In this document: one piece after another, positions 22,401 through 33,800 of the stretch | Numbering within the stretch: position 1 is the first letter of the stretch | Layout: every line of letters starts with the position of its first letter | NCBI RefSeq assembly: GCF_043641665.1 | Contig: NC_092181.1 | Span: 627,501-691,500, forward strand | DNA from: Enoplosus armatus | Lineage: Eukaryota; Chordata; Actinopteri; Centrarchiformes; Enoplosidae | Direction of reading: 5' to 3' | Length of the DNA: 64,000 bases | Program-made: the position numbers and the translations under genes | The notes under the pieces: model-generated | The model's database searches: none | Seen by the model: the letters and a program-made list of their open reading frames with translations, nothing else | What the model was told of the DNA's origin: nothing

Positions 22401-22659
22401 ACATTAACGTTTAACATTTTTTCCAGAATCCCCTTTGAAGAGCCGGGCCAGGAGGCGTTGGATGTTGTTTCATACCTTACTGAGGAACCCTCATCTGATC
22501 CTGCTCAGAAAGCACCACCTCTCCTCATCTTCATCATTACAGACATCATCGTCTCCCCAGTCAGACACGACGGTGCAGGCTTGGGTCATGGCATCTCAAA
22601 CACAGAGCCGCCAAGCAGCGTCACCAGAAATCATAATCACACTAGCCGAAGGCTGTTAA
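15291..22659 (+). CDS. stra6l: STRA6-like (RBPR2-type) retinol / RBP4 receptor
   Basis: Polytopic membrane receptor thought to take up retinol from serum retinol-binding protein, the liver and gut counterpart of STRA6. Eighteen coding exons give 657 residues: 15291-15319, 15671-15743, 16452-16552, 16782-16912, 17027-17147, 17375-17420, 17616-17741, 17992-18065, 18301-18409, 18544-18697, 19094-19169, 19291-19396, 19817-19865, 20398-20515, 20619-20738, 21119-21282, 22062-22205, 22427-22659. Family marks include LPFLGG then [11 protein letters not shown] near the N-terminus and repeated hydrophobic segments (for example [14 protein letters not shown]). A GYSTWVGM block aligns with the STRA6 GYYTYRNF region. 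The final exon has [15 protein letters not shown], matching the conserved STRA6 tail, followed by a Ser-rich end. The start codon is the least certain point: either 15291 with direct splicing to 15671, or 15316 through a 10-base microexon. The acceptors of exons 17616 (AAG) and 19291 (GAG) are non-optimal but are needed for the frame. Confidence 0.9.
15612..15621 (+). other. stra6l: Candidate 10-base microexon in the stra6l 5' region
   Basis: TTCACACCAG is flanked by a strong acceptor (TGTCCCCACAG) and a perfect donor (gtaagt). If used, translation could start at ATG 15316 and read MFHTR into VSTVQDC. If skipped, ATG 15291 reads MMIRNQVEH into the same frame. The following intron would be only 49 bases, which is unusually short and argues for caution. 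Confidence 0.35.
17836..17936 (+). ncRNA. Near-perfect 46-base intronic hairpin (miRNA-like or fold-back element)
   Basis: Inside the stra6l intron between exons 17616-17741 and 17992-18065. The arm at 17836-17882 is almost exactly the reverse complement of 17891-17936, with an eight-base loop (ATTGGCAG). Differences are one single-base bulge, two A-C type mismatches and one G-U wobble. It could be a miRNA-like or endo-siRNA precursor, or simply a recent inverted duplication or MITE remnant. The stem is longer and more perfect than most animal pre-miRNAs. No function is claimed. Confidence 0.45.
18905..18948. repeat. (TA)n microsatellite in stra6l
   Basis: Uninterrupted TA dinucleotide run of 44 bases in the intron after exon 18544-18697. 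Confidence 0.97.
19413..19460. repeat. (GT)n microsatellite in stra6l
   Basis: Uninterrupted GT run of 48 bases, 17 bases after the donor of stra6l exon 19291-19396. Intronic GT repeats this close to a donor can affect splicing in other genes; here that is only a possibility. Confidence 0.97.
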
Positions 22660-23640
22660 AGAAACATTTCCATAGATTCTAATCTTGTTACAAAACATAG
22701 GGTTGTGTCCTTTTAGTGGTAGATTGTTTTTGGATGTTGGAGTACAGTGGAGTCTTTTTCAAAGGCTGTCATTTCAAAAAGCGAAAGTCCAGCACTAACA
22801 TCTGACTGACTAGATATAATCTGGTTAATGTAATCAATTATTAGGTCACCATTCTAACAGCTCAGAGGGAGAGTCCATCCTTAGTAATTAGTAAGTGACT
22901 TAAAGAAACTGTGAGAATCTGTTCCACAGATCGATTGTATGCAATTTAAGGTGTTTAGGTATGTTGTTGTCTGGAAAACGTAAGATTTTATTCTTGAGAG
23001 TTCAGACGTCAGTTCATCCACTGCCTGTTACTGAATGGTCAGAACCAATAATTTAAGTCAATTTTGAACTGCTGTACAGTATACAGAGACAGTTCAGGTT
23101 AACTGTGAACCTTTGTACATTGTCACAATAACCTCTGTAGCATCTATTCTACAAAGAATCATGTAGGCTACACTACACAGCTAATCTGCTTGTCATTCTT
23201 GGTTTGTGTTATAAAATCTAACTGGTTATAAATGTTTATGCATAGCTGTTGTACATTCTCAATGATTTAAAGTTCACTGTGATCATGCAACGAATAGAGC
23301 TCTGCATACATTAAGTAAAAAAACAACAACAATTGTGTAAGCTTCTACTTTGTATTTGAAAGTTGTAAATATGGCTTTGTTGCACAAGCAAGTGCTTTGG
23401 CTGGAAATAAAAACGAATTCACTTTATACTGCAAGGTATTTATGGTGCGCTTCACTTAAAAATAAAAAATTCCGACAGCACTTAAAAGCAGCATATTTTG
23501 GTCATATAGAAAAAAACATCCAGGGACAGTTCTCTAAATTAGTGATGCATTTAGTTAGTTAAATGTTTATTAGATAGATTTGAGGAACATATGAGTTCGA
23601 CATAATACAACCAGCTAAATTCAGACTAAAATAACGAACC
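22660..23640 (+). other. stra6l: stra6l 3' untranslated region
   Basis: AT-rich sequence without coding exons follows the stra6l stop. The first clear polyA signal is AATAAA at 23406-23411, with a second at about 23460. This implies a 3' UTR of about 0.75 kb. Confidence 0.55.
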
Positions 23641-24896
23641 AGCAGTGACCTTTTGAACTTGTGGACGTGAACGTGCACGTAATTTTGAAAGCGGCGACAG
23701 AAGACTCTACTGTAGTTTGGCTAACCGAGCTAGTTAAATTTACAGGTAATGTAAAAATGGAAACATGTTCATTTGTCATTAAATTTGAGCTAATACAACT
23801 ACACCTTGCATACACATATTTGTTGTTGGTTTGTAAAAGGAAAATTGTGGGCCGAAATAACAAACTTTGTTTTACAGCTAACGGCTAACGGCTAACTGAT
23901 CGTTAGCCGTTAGCCGTTCCCAGGCAATTTGAAGCTAGACGTTCTTTGACGTTCGTCTCCGTGGAGACTGAATAGTGTCCGATAATGGATCTCCAAGGTT
24001 TCACGCTGCAGTGATAAGGCCAACTTGATACAAAATGGGAAATAGACGCTCAAAACTTTTAGACAGACTAATCTCCGGTGTCTTGCCTTATACTGCCGGA
24101 AACCATACATTTGTTGCTTGAGAATCTTTAATTAAGCTTGAGACATAACTAACTGTAGAGGACGTCGTGGCGGTTCGGGTTAACGTTAGCTAGCTAACGT
24201 TAGTTTTCCCCCACAGTTTGTTTTGTTAACTTGAAGACGAACTCTGTAATTGATAACGTTAACTACCAAAAGCAAAACAAATAGATGCTACACTCCGTGT
24301 ATTATGTGCTTTCGCAAATAAAGAAAACATGAACACATTATGTTTCGTTATTTATCATTGTGAAATTCACCAATCGGGATTAGATTAAAATATAATTAGA
24401 GACCGTTTTTGAAGAGAGAATAAGGTGAAGCGTGGTTAAGTAGTTTTTCAATAACTAGTATTGAAAACACACGTTTTTGGCCATCACGGCTTGCATTGTG
24501 TAATAAATGCTGCCAGATTGCTCCTTTCTATATGCTTTTAAATTGACTAAACAATGTCAAGCTCTCATTTGTATTTACTGAACTCAAAACTGTAAAGTAC
24601 CCCCACAAACACCCAAAGAATGTGGAAGCACTACACTAGATGTCCTGTTTCTTTTGTCTCTTGGTGTCTTCAAAAGTCAGGAGAATCGTAGCTCTGAAAG
24701 GCTGGGCTTAATCAATAACAATAAAACAATGACACTGAGCTTTGGAGACATACTTTTCGGGGGCTAAAAATTATGACACACATCCCCTTGTGATTGATTA
24801 AGTCAGTTATTCCCTCAGATGTTTCTAATGTATTTGTGCATTTCTAATCCCACTGATTTACATTTCTGTGTTGTTTCTGTTGCAGTATTTACCAGG
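23641..24896 (+). promoter_or_regulatory. tdrd7: tdrd7 promoter and 5' non-coding region
   Basis: CpG-containing stretch (densest at about 23880-24260) between the stra6l 3' end and the tdrd7 start codon, in an otherwise CpG-poor region. It contains a perfect 17-base inverted repeat (23880-23918) and a 22-base palindrome (24181-24202). A donor-like site at 23746 (TACAG|gtaatg) could end a non-coding first exon that splices to the acceptor at 24885, just before the start codon. The first exon and start site are inferred. Confidence 0.45.
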
Positions 24897-27800
24897 ATGT
24901 CGGATACCGAGTCCATCAAAAAAATGTTGAGATCTGTGCTTCAGTCCAGTAAAGCCGGTGTGTCTATTACCAGCCTCCAATCAGAGTACCGGTCACTGTG
25001 CGGAGAGAGCGTCCCGCTGAAGAAGCTGGGCTACTCAAAACTGGAAGACTTCCTCCGGAGCATCCCTTCTGTGGTCCGTCTGGAGTACCGCATGGGTGAG
25101 GTAAGGGTTGTTTTAGTTTATTTTGAATTAACTTGGTGTCTGACTTGGTGTGGTCTGTTTTTGCATACCTATACTACTGCCTTAGGCCAGCTAGCATTAG
25201 CACATAACTGAGTTTTTGTAGTTCATCAAATTTAGCTAAATCTGTGTGTGCAGACTTACATAGCACTTTGTGAATTTATAAATGAATAAATGATACAATA
25301 AATCTGCTCTGCAGTTGAAATGCTTTGCTGCAGTGTGTGAAGAGACAGCCCACATTGCTGAGCTGGTGGCCAAGCAAAAGAGCTCAAAGAAATCTGGTCA
25401 CTCCCAAGTCGTCAACTGCAGGATGAGATTCAAACCTTCCAACCCATACATGCTCAATGGTAGGAGACACAACATCTTTGTTTCTTACATCAGGGCTCCA
25501 TCTCTGCAAATCTCTTCATATTAAGAGAGCAGCAACACATTTTAAAGAGTCCCCATCCTAGGATCAAAGTTTGTTTGTTTCCCACTTTATGAAGTCTTTA
25601 AAAACTAATTCAAGGTAGTGAAGAGGCATCAGGTTAATTGTGTTATATGAGTGTATGTGTATGGATGAGAGGTGGGGACATAAACCCTCAAAATCCTCAT
25701 TGATGATTCCTCATCTTTCATTATCTCCCTTTCCATGCTTTTAGTGAGGCCAAGGTCCTCTCTCCGTCAGCCCTCAGCTGGTGGTGCTTCTAACTGGCCA
25801 GCAAACCGTGCTCGGACCCACGGGGGCTGCAGAGGCTTCAGCGCCTCAGGAGACTACAGGTAAACAATATCTGCATTACTGTTTCATCAAGAAACGATGA
25901 CCAGTAGCTGCACATTTAACTGACAACACTATAGAAATACTATCCCAGCCACCACAGTTGTTGTCAGGTTTTTTTTTTTATGTTTTGGTTTTGGTTTGTG
26001 TTTGGCTTCTGTAATTTACATTGTCTGTCACTCTTGCTATGAAGAATGTTATGGAATATATTCTTCGGTATGTGCTTCACCTTAAGTAACTTCCAAAACT
26101 AATAGACTTGCTTGTGTCCTCCCCAAACATCAGGCAGTCGGACCAAAGGTTGAGCTCCATCACCCCTGTCCAACACAGACAACCGGCTTCTCAACGTGCT
26201 GCAAAACAATGTGATGTGCCTGACAGGTGAACATACACATGTGGACCAACCTTATGCAGCTAAACCTGGTTCTTCTATAATTTCTGGCAATCAGACATTT
26301 TGAGTGTGTGAATCATAACTCTATAAATATAAAGTTAGCATACTAACACCACTTTGTAATAGTACTTAATTCTGAAATATTGCTCATGGGCAATTATTTT
26401 AATGCATTAGCAGTGGTATAGAACTTTCAGTCCTCCTGCCCACTGCTCTCAGTTCGTAGTTTATGTCATGTATGACATAAAACCAGCAGAAAATGTTTTG
26501 ACATTTTAGCATGGCCCACTAGGACCACTTATTATTGTATTAAGAACTACCGCAGGTTGTTTGTGTTGAATACACATCATGCTTAAACATCTGCCATGTT
26601 TCCAACAGGAAAAACAAGTGCTTAGAAAACTGCCAGAAGCCCAGAGGTATGTGGGACCTTCATGGTGTCTATCCTCATCAATTTCACAATATTTAATGGA
26701 TTCCCTTTCAGTGTTTCACTAAAATCAGGGTTCCAATATTTGGATTATTTATTACTGACCCTCTTCTTGTTTCAGATGTCCATCTTTTTCATCCTTTGAG
26801 AATCTTTTTTGTTGGTTGGATGGCAGCAACCAGCACTGAATTCATAACCAACAACTGCATATTAATAAACCACTCAGGCTGCTCTTTGAAATGCATTTCC
26901 ACACAAAGAAATCTGCCAGTGTTGTGAATCTGGCGACACAGAGTCCCCGTCCAATATTTATTGTGTTATATATTCTTACATAATACAACAGCACAATTCA
27001 CACATGGGCTAAAGTGGATCTATTTTTAAATTATATTTAAATTAATCCAGAACCATTTAGATAATGTACGTTGAGTACCCCATATGACAATATAGCCAGC
27101 GCAGTGGGGTTTTTCAACAGCTGGCGGACCCAGAATCACAATAAACGAAGGATCAGAAATGAATTGTGCTTTATAGAGCTGATAGTGATCAATTTGAAAA
27201 ATATATATATTGGCTCCAATAATAATCCAGCAGATCAGCTTAGTTGTCATGTCAGGTTTTCCGAAGGGGAGTAAAAGACACAGCTGGGGAAGTAATCGCA
27301 GACCAGTGTATAATATCAACATTGCCACAACACTGCCAAAACAAAAATCTGTTAATCCAAACCACATTAACTAACAACATGCCGAATCAGCCTGGTGCAG
27401 ACTGTTTGCTGATATCAGCACTTGCTAACCTTTCTTTGTTCCTTGGTACAATTTATCACAGAGGAGCCTCGTGAACAGGTCTCCAGACCCAACCGATCCC
27501 AGGTACAGAAAAACCTTTCTACTGTCTCTGATTTCTACTCAAATGACTTGACAGCCTGCTTTTGAATTGCATTGCATACTGCTCTGTGTTTATGTATAAC
27601 AAAGGGAGGAACAGGCTCTACTTGTCACCATTTATATTTAGTCTCTTAAAACACGCTGGTCATTGACGTCACAGCAGTCGTTTTCCGTCAGCTCTTTTAA
27701 TTTGTTAGTTGATTAGTTTATTTTGCGCTAAGTTTATCTTTGTGTTTTGATTTTATTTATTTGAATTGTGATTTAAAAAAAATTAAACTCGATCAAAAAA

Positions 27801-30800
27801 GCACAGAGACGTACTTGTGGTGATCAGTCATGTTAAATCTCCCCATGCAGTCTCCTCTCTATGACGTGGAGCTGGTGCAGAGGAGAGTAACTCAGCTCCT
27901 GGAGAGATACTGCAGTGGATTGTGGATGTCAAAACTATCAGGGGTCTACAGTCAAATGTTCAGTCAGACGCTCCACCCTCAGGCGCTCATAGATCTGGAA
28001 AAGTGGACTCACGTGTGTATGGTGAGTCAGTAACTTTTATAATTTATTATTTGTACGTGTACATACACATACAAATTATACCCCAGATCAAACAATGTAG
28101 CTATTGTGAAACCTTACATGTCTAATGTTAAAGGGGGGGAATTATCTGATATTATTTAAATACACAAGTTGATAAAGTTACTTTTAGTTGCAAAAATGTT
28201 TTCCAACTACAGTTTTAGGTTCCATCAGAGGTTTTTTTCAATACCTGATATCACCTCAGCCACCAGGTTTATGGTGTTTGTCTCTTTTAAAGAACTTAAA
28301 TATTTTTACTCTTTTGGTTTTTTATCAGACATTGTACGATGCTTGGAAGTGCGTCTTGCTGCAACTTCCCATGCTACAAGTGAAGCGAATAATACGAAGT
28401 CTTTGACTAATAAACTACTACGAAAAGATAAACACTGTAACCTTTTTCCCCCAACAACATTCAGAAATGCAATACTTGAACTAAACAATAATTTTTTTCT
28501 TAATGTCTATATATTTATTTATTACAAAAGACAAATCGATTAAATCCATAATTCCTTTTCTGCCTTAACAGATATGGATAGGAGTTCAAATGTCTCTATC
28601 TTTTTCATTCTCTCTCTTGTCTTTGGCTCGTCTGGCCTTCACAGGTGGAGAAACCTTCTAGCACCCACCGAGCTGACCGCCTGATCTACCCTCCTCTGCC
28701 TCCTAAGTCTTCTATTGTCTTCAGAAGTAGCACCACAAACACCCCTCCAACATCACCCACTTCAAGCCCTATCACCACACCCATTTCTTCATGTCCCTCA
28801 ACACCTGAACAACCTTCCAGCCCCCTCCCCTCTCCTCCTCCTCCTAAACCTAGAGTTTCCCCCCATAACCCCTTGGCTAAGCCCACCTTCGTTTTCCCTC
28901 CACAACCAGTTGCTGCCTATTCAGGCAAGCTGTTGTCTACAGTCACATTGCGCAGCCCTGTCCGCAACCCAACTCCTGCTCCTCAGCTGCCCCCCTGTGT
29001 CAATCTTGCAGTTAATGCCAATGGTAGATGTAAGTATAGTCACAACTTGCCTACAACTACCCTCATCCACAACCGAAACACTCAGCCCTCCGTCCCTACG
29101 TGGACTTGCCTTGCATCAACCAAAGCTTCTCCATTGGCTCCTGGCATTTTATCCCTTCTCAATGTCACTCCCTCCCCTACCTCCGATTCTGCCCCTTCAA
29201 AATCTTCTGCTGCCGTTGTGTCAGCTCAGGTGCGTGAAAGAATAAAGGAGCTTCTGTCCAAGTACAGTCATGGGCTGTGGGCCCATGCCTTGCCCAAACT
29301 CTTTATGGACACGTACAAGACGCCATTCCCCGAACATATTCTGGACAACTTGTCTCTTTTGCTGGATATATGTTCTGTGGAGTACCCCATACCACATGAC
29401 AAAACGAAGGTAAGTGAATGAGATGGCACAGCGTGTACCAGAGTTAATACAATGTACTAGTTAAGTAAGTCGTAGTAGTAGTGTAAAGTTACCATATCCT
29501 CACAGTTAATGCTAACTCGCCAGTAACATGCCAGTGACAAGTGAACCTTGTGATAAGAAGTGATGAGTTGGAATGATGAGTGTTGTGCAGAAAACTGGGA
29601 TTGTTTCCAACAGTTGTAATAATAATTTCTTCTCTCCTGTCACCTTTAATTCTTCAGGGAGCTCAGGGACATCCTTCCTGTTTACCTGTTCGTCTTTAGA
29701 TATTTATATCCATGTGTTTGTCATTAATGTACTTTCCTTTGGTCAGGCCATCTTGTATAACTCCAGCAGAGCAGGCACAGAAGACACAGTCAGTCAAGAA
29801 AGCCAGCAGTGCCGAAGCCTTCCCCTTCCCTCTGGTCTGGAGGTCCTGGGTCCTGTGGTACCTCCCTGTCTGGTTCTTCCCTCGGAGCAGTACCCGTCTG
29901 TGCTGATTACTGATGCCAAGAGCAGCAATGCTCTTACTATAAGGTGAGACACACATTGTTCTTGCAGACTTTTACGTAATTAATGGTCTCTGAAGCTAAA
30001 AGCAGTATTGTTTTTAACATAGGTACTCACAACAGAGTGGTTCACCTGCCAATGAATAAAAACTTTTAAGAATAATTTAAAGTTTTGTCTGGAAATTTTA
30101 TGAGTGATGTAAGTGACATGTACATCATGTATTAAACCAATGAGCTTCCTTGAGTGTAGGACCTTTGCTTACGGTTCAGTCACACCATCCTGTGTGAGCG
30201 CCGCGTAATGGCTACCTCGCTGAACTGCTGCGTCTCGCAGGCGTGTGGTGTCCACACAGACAGCGTTGCTGCTGCCAGCCCTATGTTTCTGCATTGACTT
30301 TGATAATGGCCATCAATAATAGCGTTAAACGTTTCACATCATTTCATTATGAATTGAATCTTTATTTAGTTTAGACAGAAAAAGGTTAAGAGGTGTGTGC
30401 GCAGTTGTAAGTGTTGAGTTAAAAAAAAAGTTGTATTGATATGATAATATAATATGATTTGCGTTGTTATTGCAACATTCAGGTTACAGTTTTTGACAAC
30501 TACCATGCACAGATTGAGAAAAGCTGAAAAAAAGTGTGTCTCTCAGGTATGTAGGTGAGAACTACTCCAATGCCCAGGAGGCCATGGAGGAGGCCATGCG
30601 CTCCTTCTACAGCCAAAGCTCCACCCACCGTCCTCTGTCTAACCCTGTAGTTGGTCAGCTGGTTTCAGTCAGAGGGGAGGACGGAGACGAGCTGGCCAGA
30701 GCTCAGGTCATGGAGGTTATGGCCCCTAACAAGGTCAAGGTAACTCGTATAGTTAGTTACTTGTAGTTGTCGAGTTGTTTTCACTTTAAAATATTTTATT

Positions 30801-33800
30801 TTAATTTTAATTTCATTCACTGTAACTCCTGAATTGTAAAACAAAAGTCTTTCAAGGAGTGTGAATACTTGTTTAGCACTTTAGCACTTATGGAGATTTT
30901 TAGTTTGTTGGAGGGAGACATTTGGTAGCTACAGAATAGGTCAGTGTTTCTGCAGCAAAAGAGCTTTTGTCTGTTTGTCTGTCTGTTTGCCAGGTATACT
31001 ATGTGGACTATGGCTTCTCTGTGGAAACCAGTGGGAGTAATCTGCTGGAGCTGCACCAGGACTTCCTCTCTCTGCCGTTCCAGGCTACGAATGTTAGACT
31101 TGCAGGTGCATGGAAGATTAGGAAATTACTTTAGGACTTGTTTTTACGTAACTGATGTAGGTGAAAGCACAAAGATAGATGTACAACATAAGTCAGGGGT
31201 CACTAAAAGAGTTCTGCAGGCATGATATATTTATGTAGGCCAACCCAGAAGTTAGCATTGCCCTGGTTCCCTCAACAAAAAGCCATTCCTTTGGATTACT
31301 GCAGAAAATAAGCTCTGTGGCAAACAAAAGTTTTTGATACTTACATGTTTGGTTCAGCAAGATAATCTTCACAAATGAAAAACACTTGATGTAGTAACAA
31401 GTTAACTACATCACGGTCGTATTACTTCATAGTCGCCTAAGCTTCCAACTTGTCAGAGAAAATAGATAGATATAGATATGTACCTAGATATAGAGTATAA
31501 AGACAACAAGGCAGTAAAGGCGGACTAGTGAGTAGATGAGTTTCTGTGTTCAACATGAAGACGTTTAATGTCCCAAACAACCTCTGTATTCTCATTTAGC
31601 CACTTGTTAGCAAGTGCCTTTTTTAAGACATGTAAAAAGTCTCGGGTGGGCTGTTTACTGACGTATTTTATATCGTAAAACAATGCGTGAAACTATCTTG
31701 AGCTTTTTTTAAACACAGACCTTATTTCAGGCATCTAACCAAAACCCCATTGACTTCCTCTCCTTCTTTATCTTCCTTCTCCCAGGTCTAGAAGCATTCA
31801 GCTCCCATCCACTGGTGCTGTCCTCCTTGGACAAGTTGGCAGTCGGAAAGATCCTGCTAATGGAGACACTAGAGCCATGTCAACTGAATGAGATGCCTGT
31901 GGCAGTGCTGTATGACACTTCGCAGGATGATGACGTCAACATCAACTCCATCTGCGTGAAGGCTCTGCAGGACAAGACCATGAACAACCCTCTGACTGTA
32001 AGGATGGTGGTGCTAACTACATGTATAGTGTGACGCATGAGATCAAGGAGAGCCTTCTGTTAGAATAGCAGTTTGTGTGTGTGTATTTAACACACAGCCA
32101 ATTACAGAGCAGCAGGGCAGTTTCTCATATTTTTCATTTCTCTTGACATCGCAGCTCAGCTCTATTCGTCTGTGTTGTCCAACAGTAGCCAGTTATGTGT
32201 TACAGTAAATCAAGAATTTGCAGGGTTTCATTCAGTTTGAATTAAAAGCAGAAGCTTGTCAGCCATGATTGTGAGGTCCTCAGTGTTATCAACCCCCCCT
32301 GTGTTATCTAACATGAATATTTCTGTTGCCTGTAGGTAAATGCTACCTATCAGAACGTGTGTGTCACAAATGTGTATGCAGATGGTATCCTCTACTGCCA
32401 GCTGCCCTCCAGAGGAACTGCAAGACTCAGCAAGTTACTTGAAGAAACGGAAGGCATCTTCACCTCCCAGGTAGACTTCATGAATACCTCAATTTTCCTT
32501 AGCACTTAAAAGTGATAGTATATAGAATACTAGTGTAGTTGTCAGGTGTCTGTTCTGTGTACTGCTTGATGCAGAGAGAAGTTGTTTTAAAGTTTCAATT
32601 TACCGCTTGAATTATCATAGCTACAGTAAGTTCACTTAATTATATAGCACTTTTTAAAGCAATAGCTCAAAGAGCTTTATAAAAACAGACCTGTAAGTTG
32701 GGATCTACACCAAGCTAGTGCCGATGGAGGCAGGCAAACAAGGTTTTATAGTCATTGAAAGGTGATGTGATAAAAGCAGGGATGACTTTATCCAAATATT
32801 TAGAGCAAGAATAAACCCACACTCTCAAACACAATACTGTTTCGAGCTTTCAAGCATGTTGCAATTGATGACACATCCCAATCTGTGATGTCAGAATAGG
32901 TGTTTTGCTGTTGATAGCTGATGAAAAGCAGCTGACATCCCTGAGTGTGGCTACATAAGAGTTAAGTAAAGTAAAAATCCCTCTGATTTCTAACGTGTAC
33001 ATGCAAACCTGAATATATTATTTCATTGGCTCCTGGTGTGATACAGAATAGGTTTTAAAATTCTTCTTGTTTATTACTGGTATTCCCTTGTTTAGGGTTT
33101 TCTCCGTTTCACAAATGCAGTGTTTCCCACAGCTGCTGGGTTTGATTTCATACATAACTCTGGAAAGGTAGAAGGTCTTTATAGTTGTGTCTTTTGTAAT
33201 TGTTCCTCCCAGAGGACGTCTGAGTCCCTGGTGTCCAGACCGTTCAGCGGCAAGTTCTGTCTAGCCCGCTACAAAGGAAAGTGGTCCAGAGTGGAGGTAA
33301 GAACAGAATCATTCAAATGTATTTTCTTCAAATTAATTAGGATATTGAAAATATTGGGATATCTCATTGTTGATCAGGCAGTTTCAGGTTATATTTCTTT
33401 GGCACCCGCTCACGTGTTGCTGCTCATGTTTTCAGGTCACCAACATGTACGCCAACAGAGTGATGGAGATCTTCTTCATTGACTTGGGTGTCCCAGCAAC
33501 TGTAGAGATCACTGATCTCCGAGAGATGCCCGCTCTTTTCCTCAAAGACTTCACCATCATCCCACCACAGGTCAGTTGTTTGTGTTTGTGCGCCTTTTGT
33601 GGAAGTAGATACATACACCATAATTTTCAACTACTCCAATGGCTAGAGAAACACCCTTTCCTCCTGTAGTGCCTGGCAGATTGTCAATGTGCATGTTTAT
33701 TCAACCTGAATAATTTTGTGAAATTCGGCAGTGATACAATTACACTGATTGACATCAGGTGACACTGTATAAAACCAAGACTAAGGAAGCTAAGGATCGT

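Noticed and set aside
27026..27367. 113-codon minus-strand frame in a tdrd7 intron.
   Set aside because: Hydrophobic, AT-driven composition; no start context, splice sites or recognisable family.
28686..29245. Long frames in other phases over the tdrd7 linker exon (176 and 66 codons).
   Set aside because: Shadows of the Ser/Pro-rich coding frame, which alone fits the splice phases and the LOTUS domain.
30160..30310. Locally GC- and CpG-rich patch in a tdrd7 intron, possibly an exon or promoter.
   Set aside because: No frame fits the flanking phases; it resembles a piece of a fish transposon, but I could not name it with confidence.
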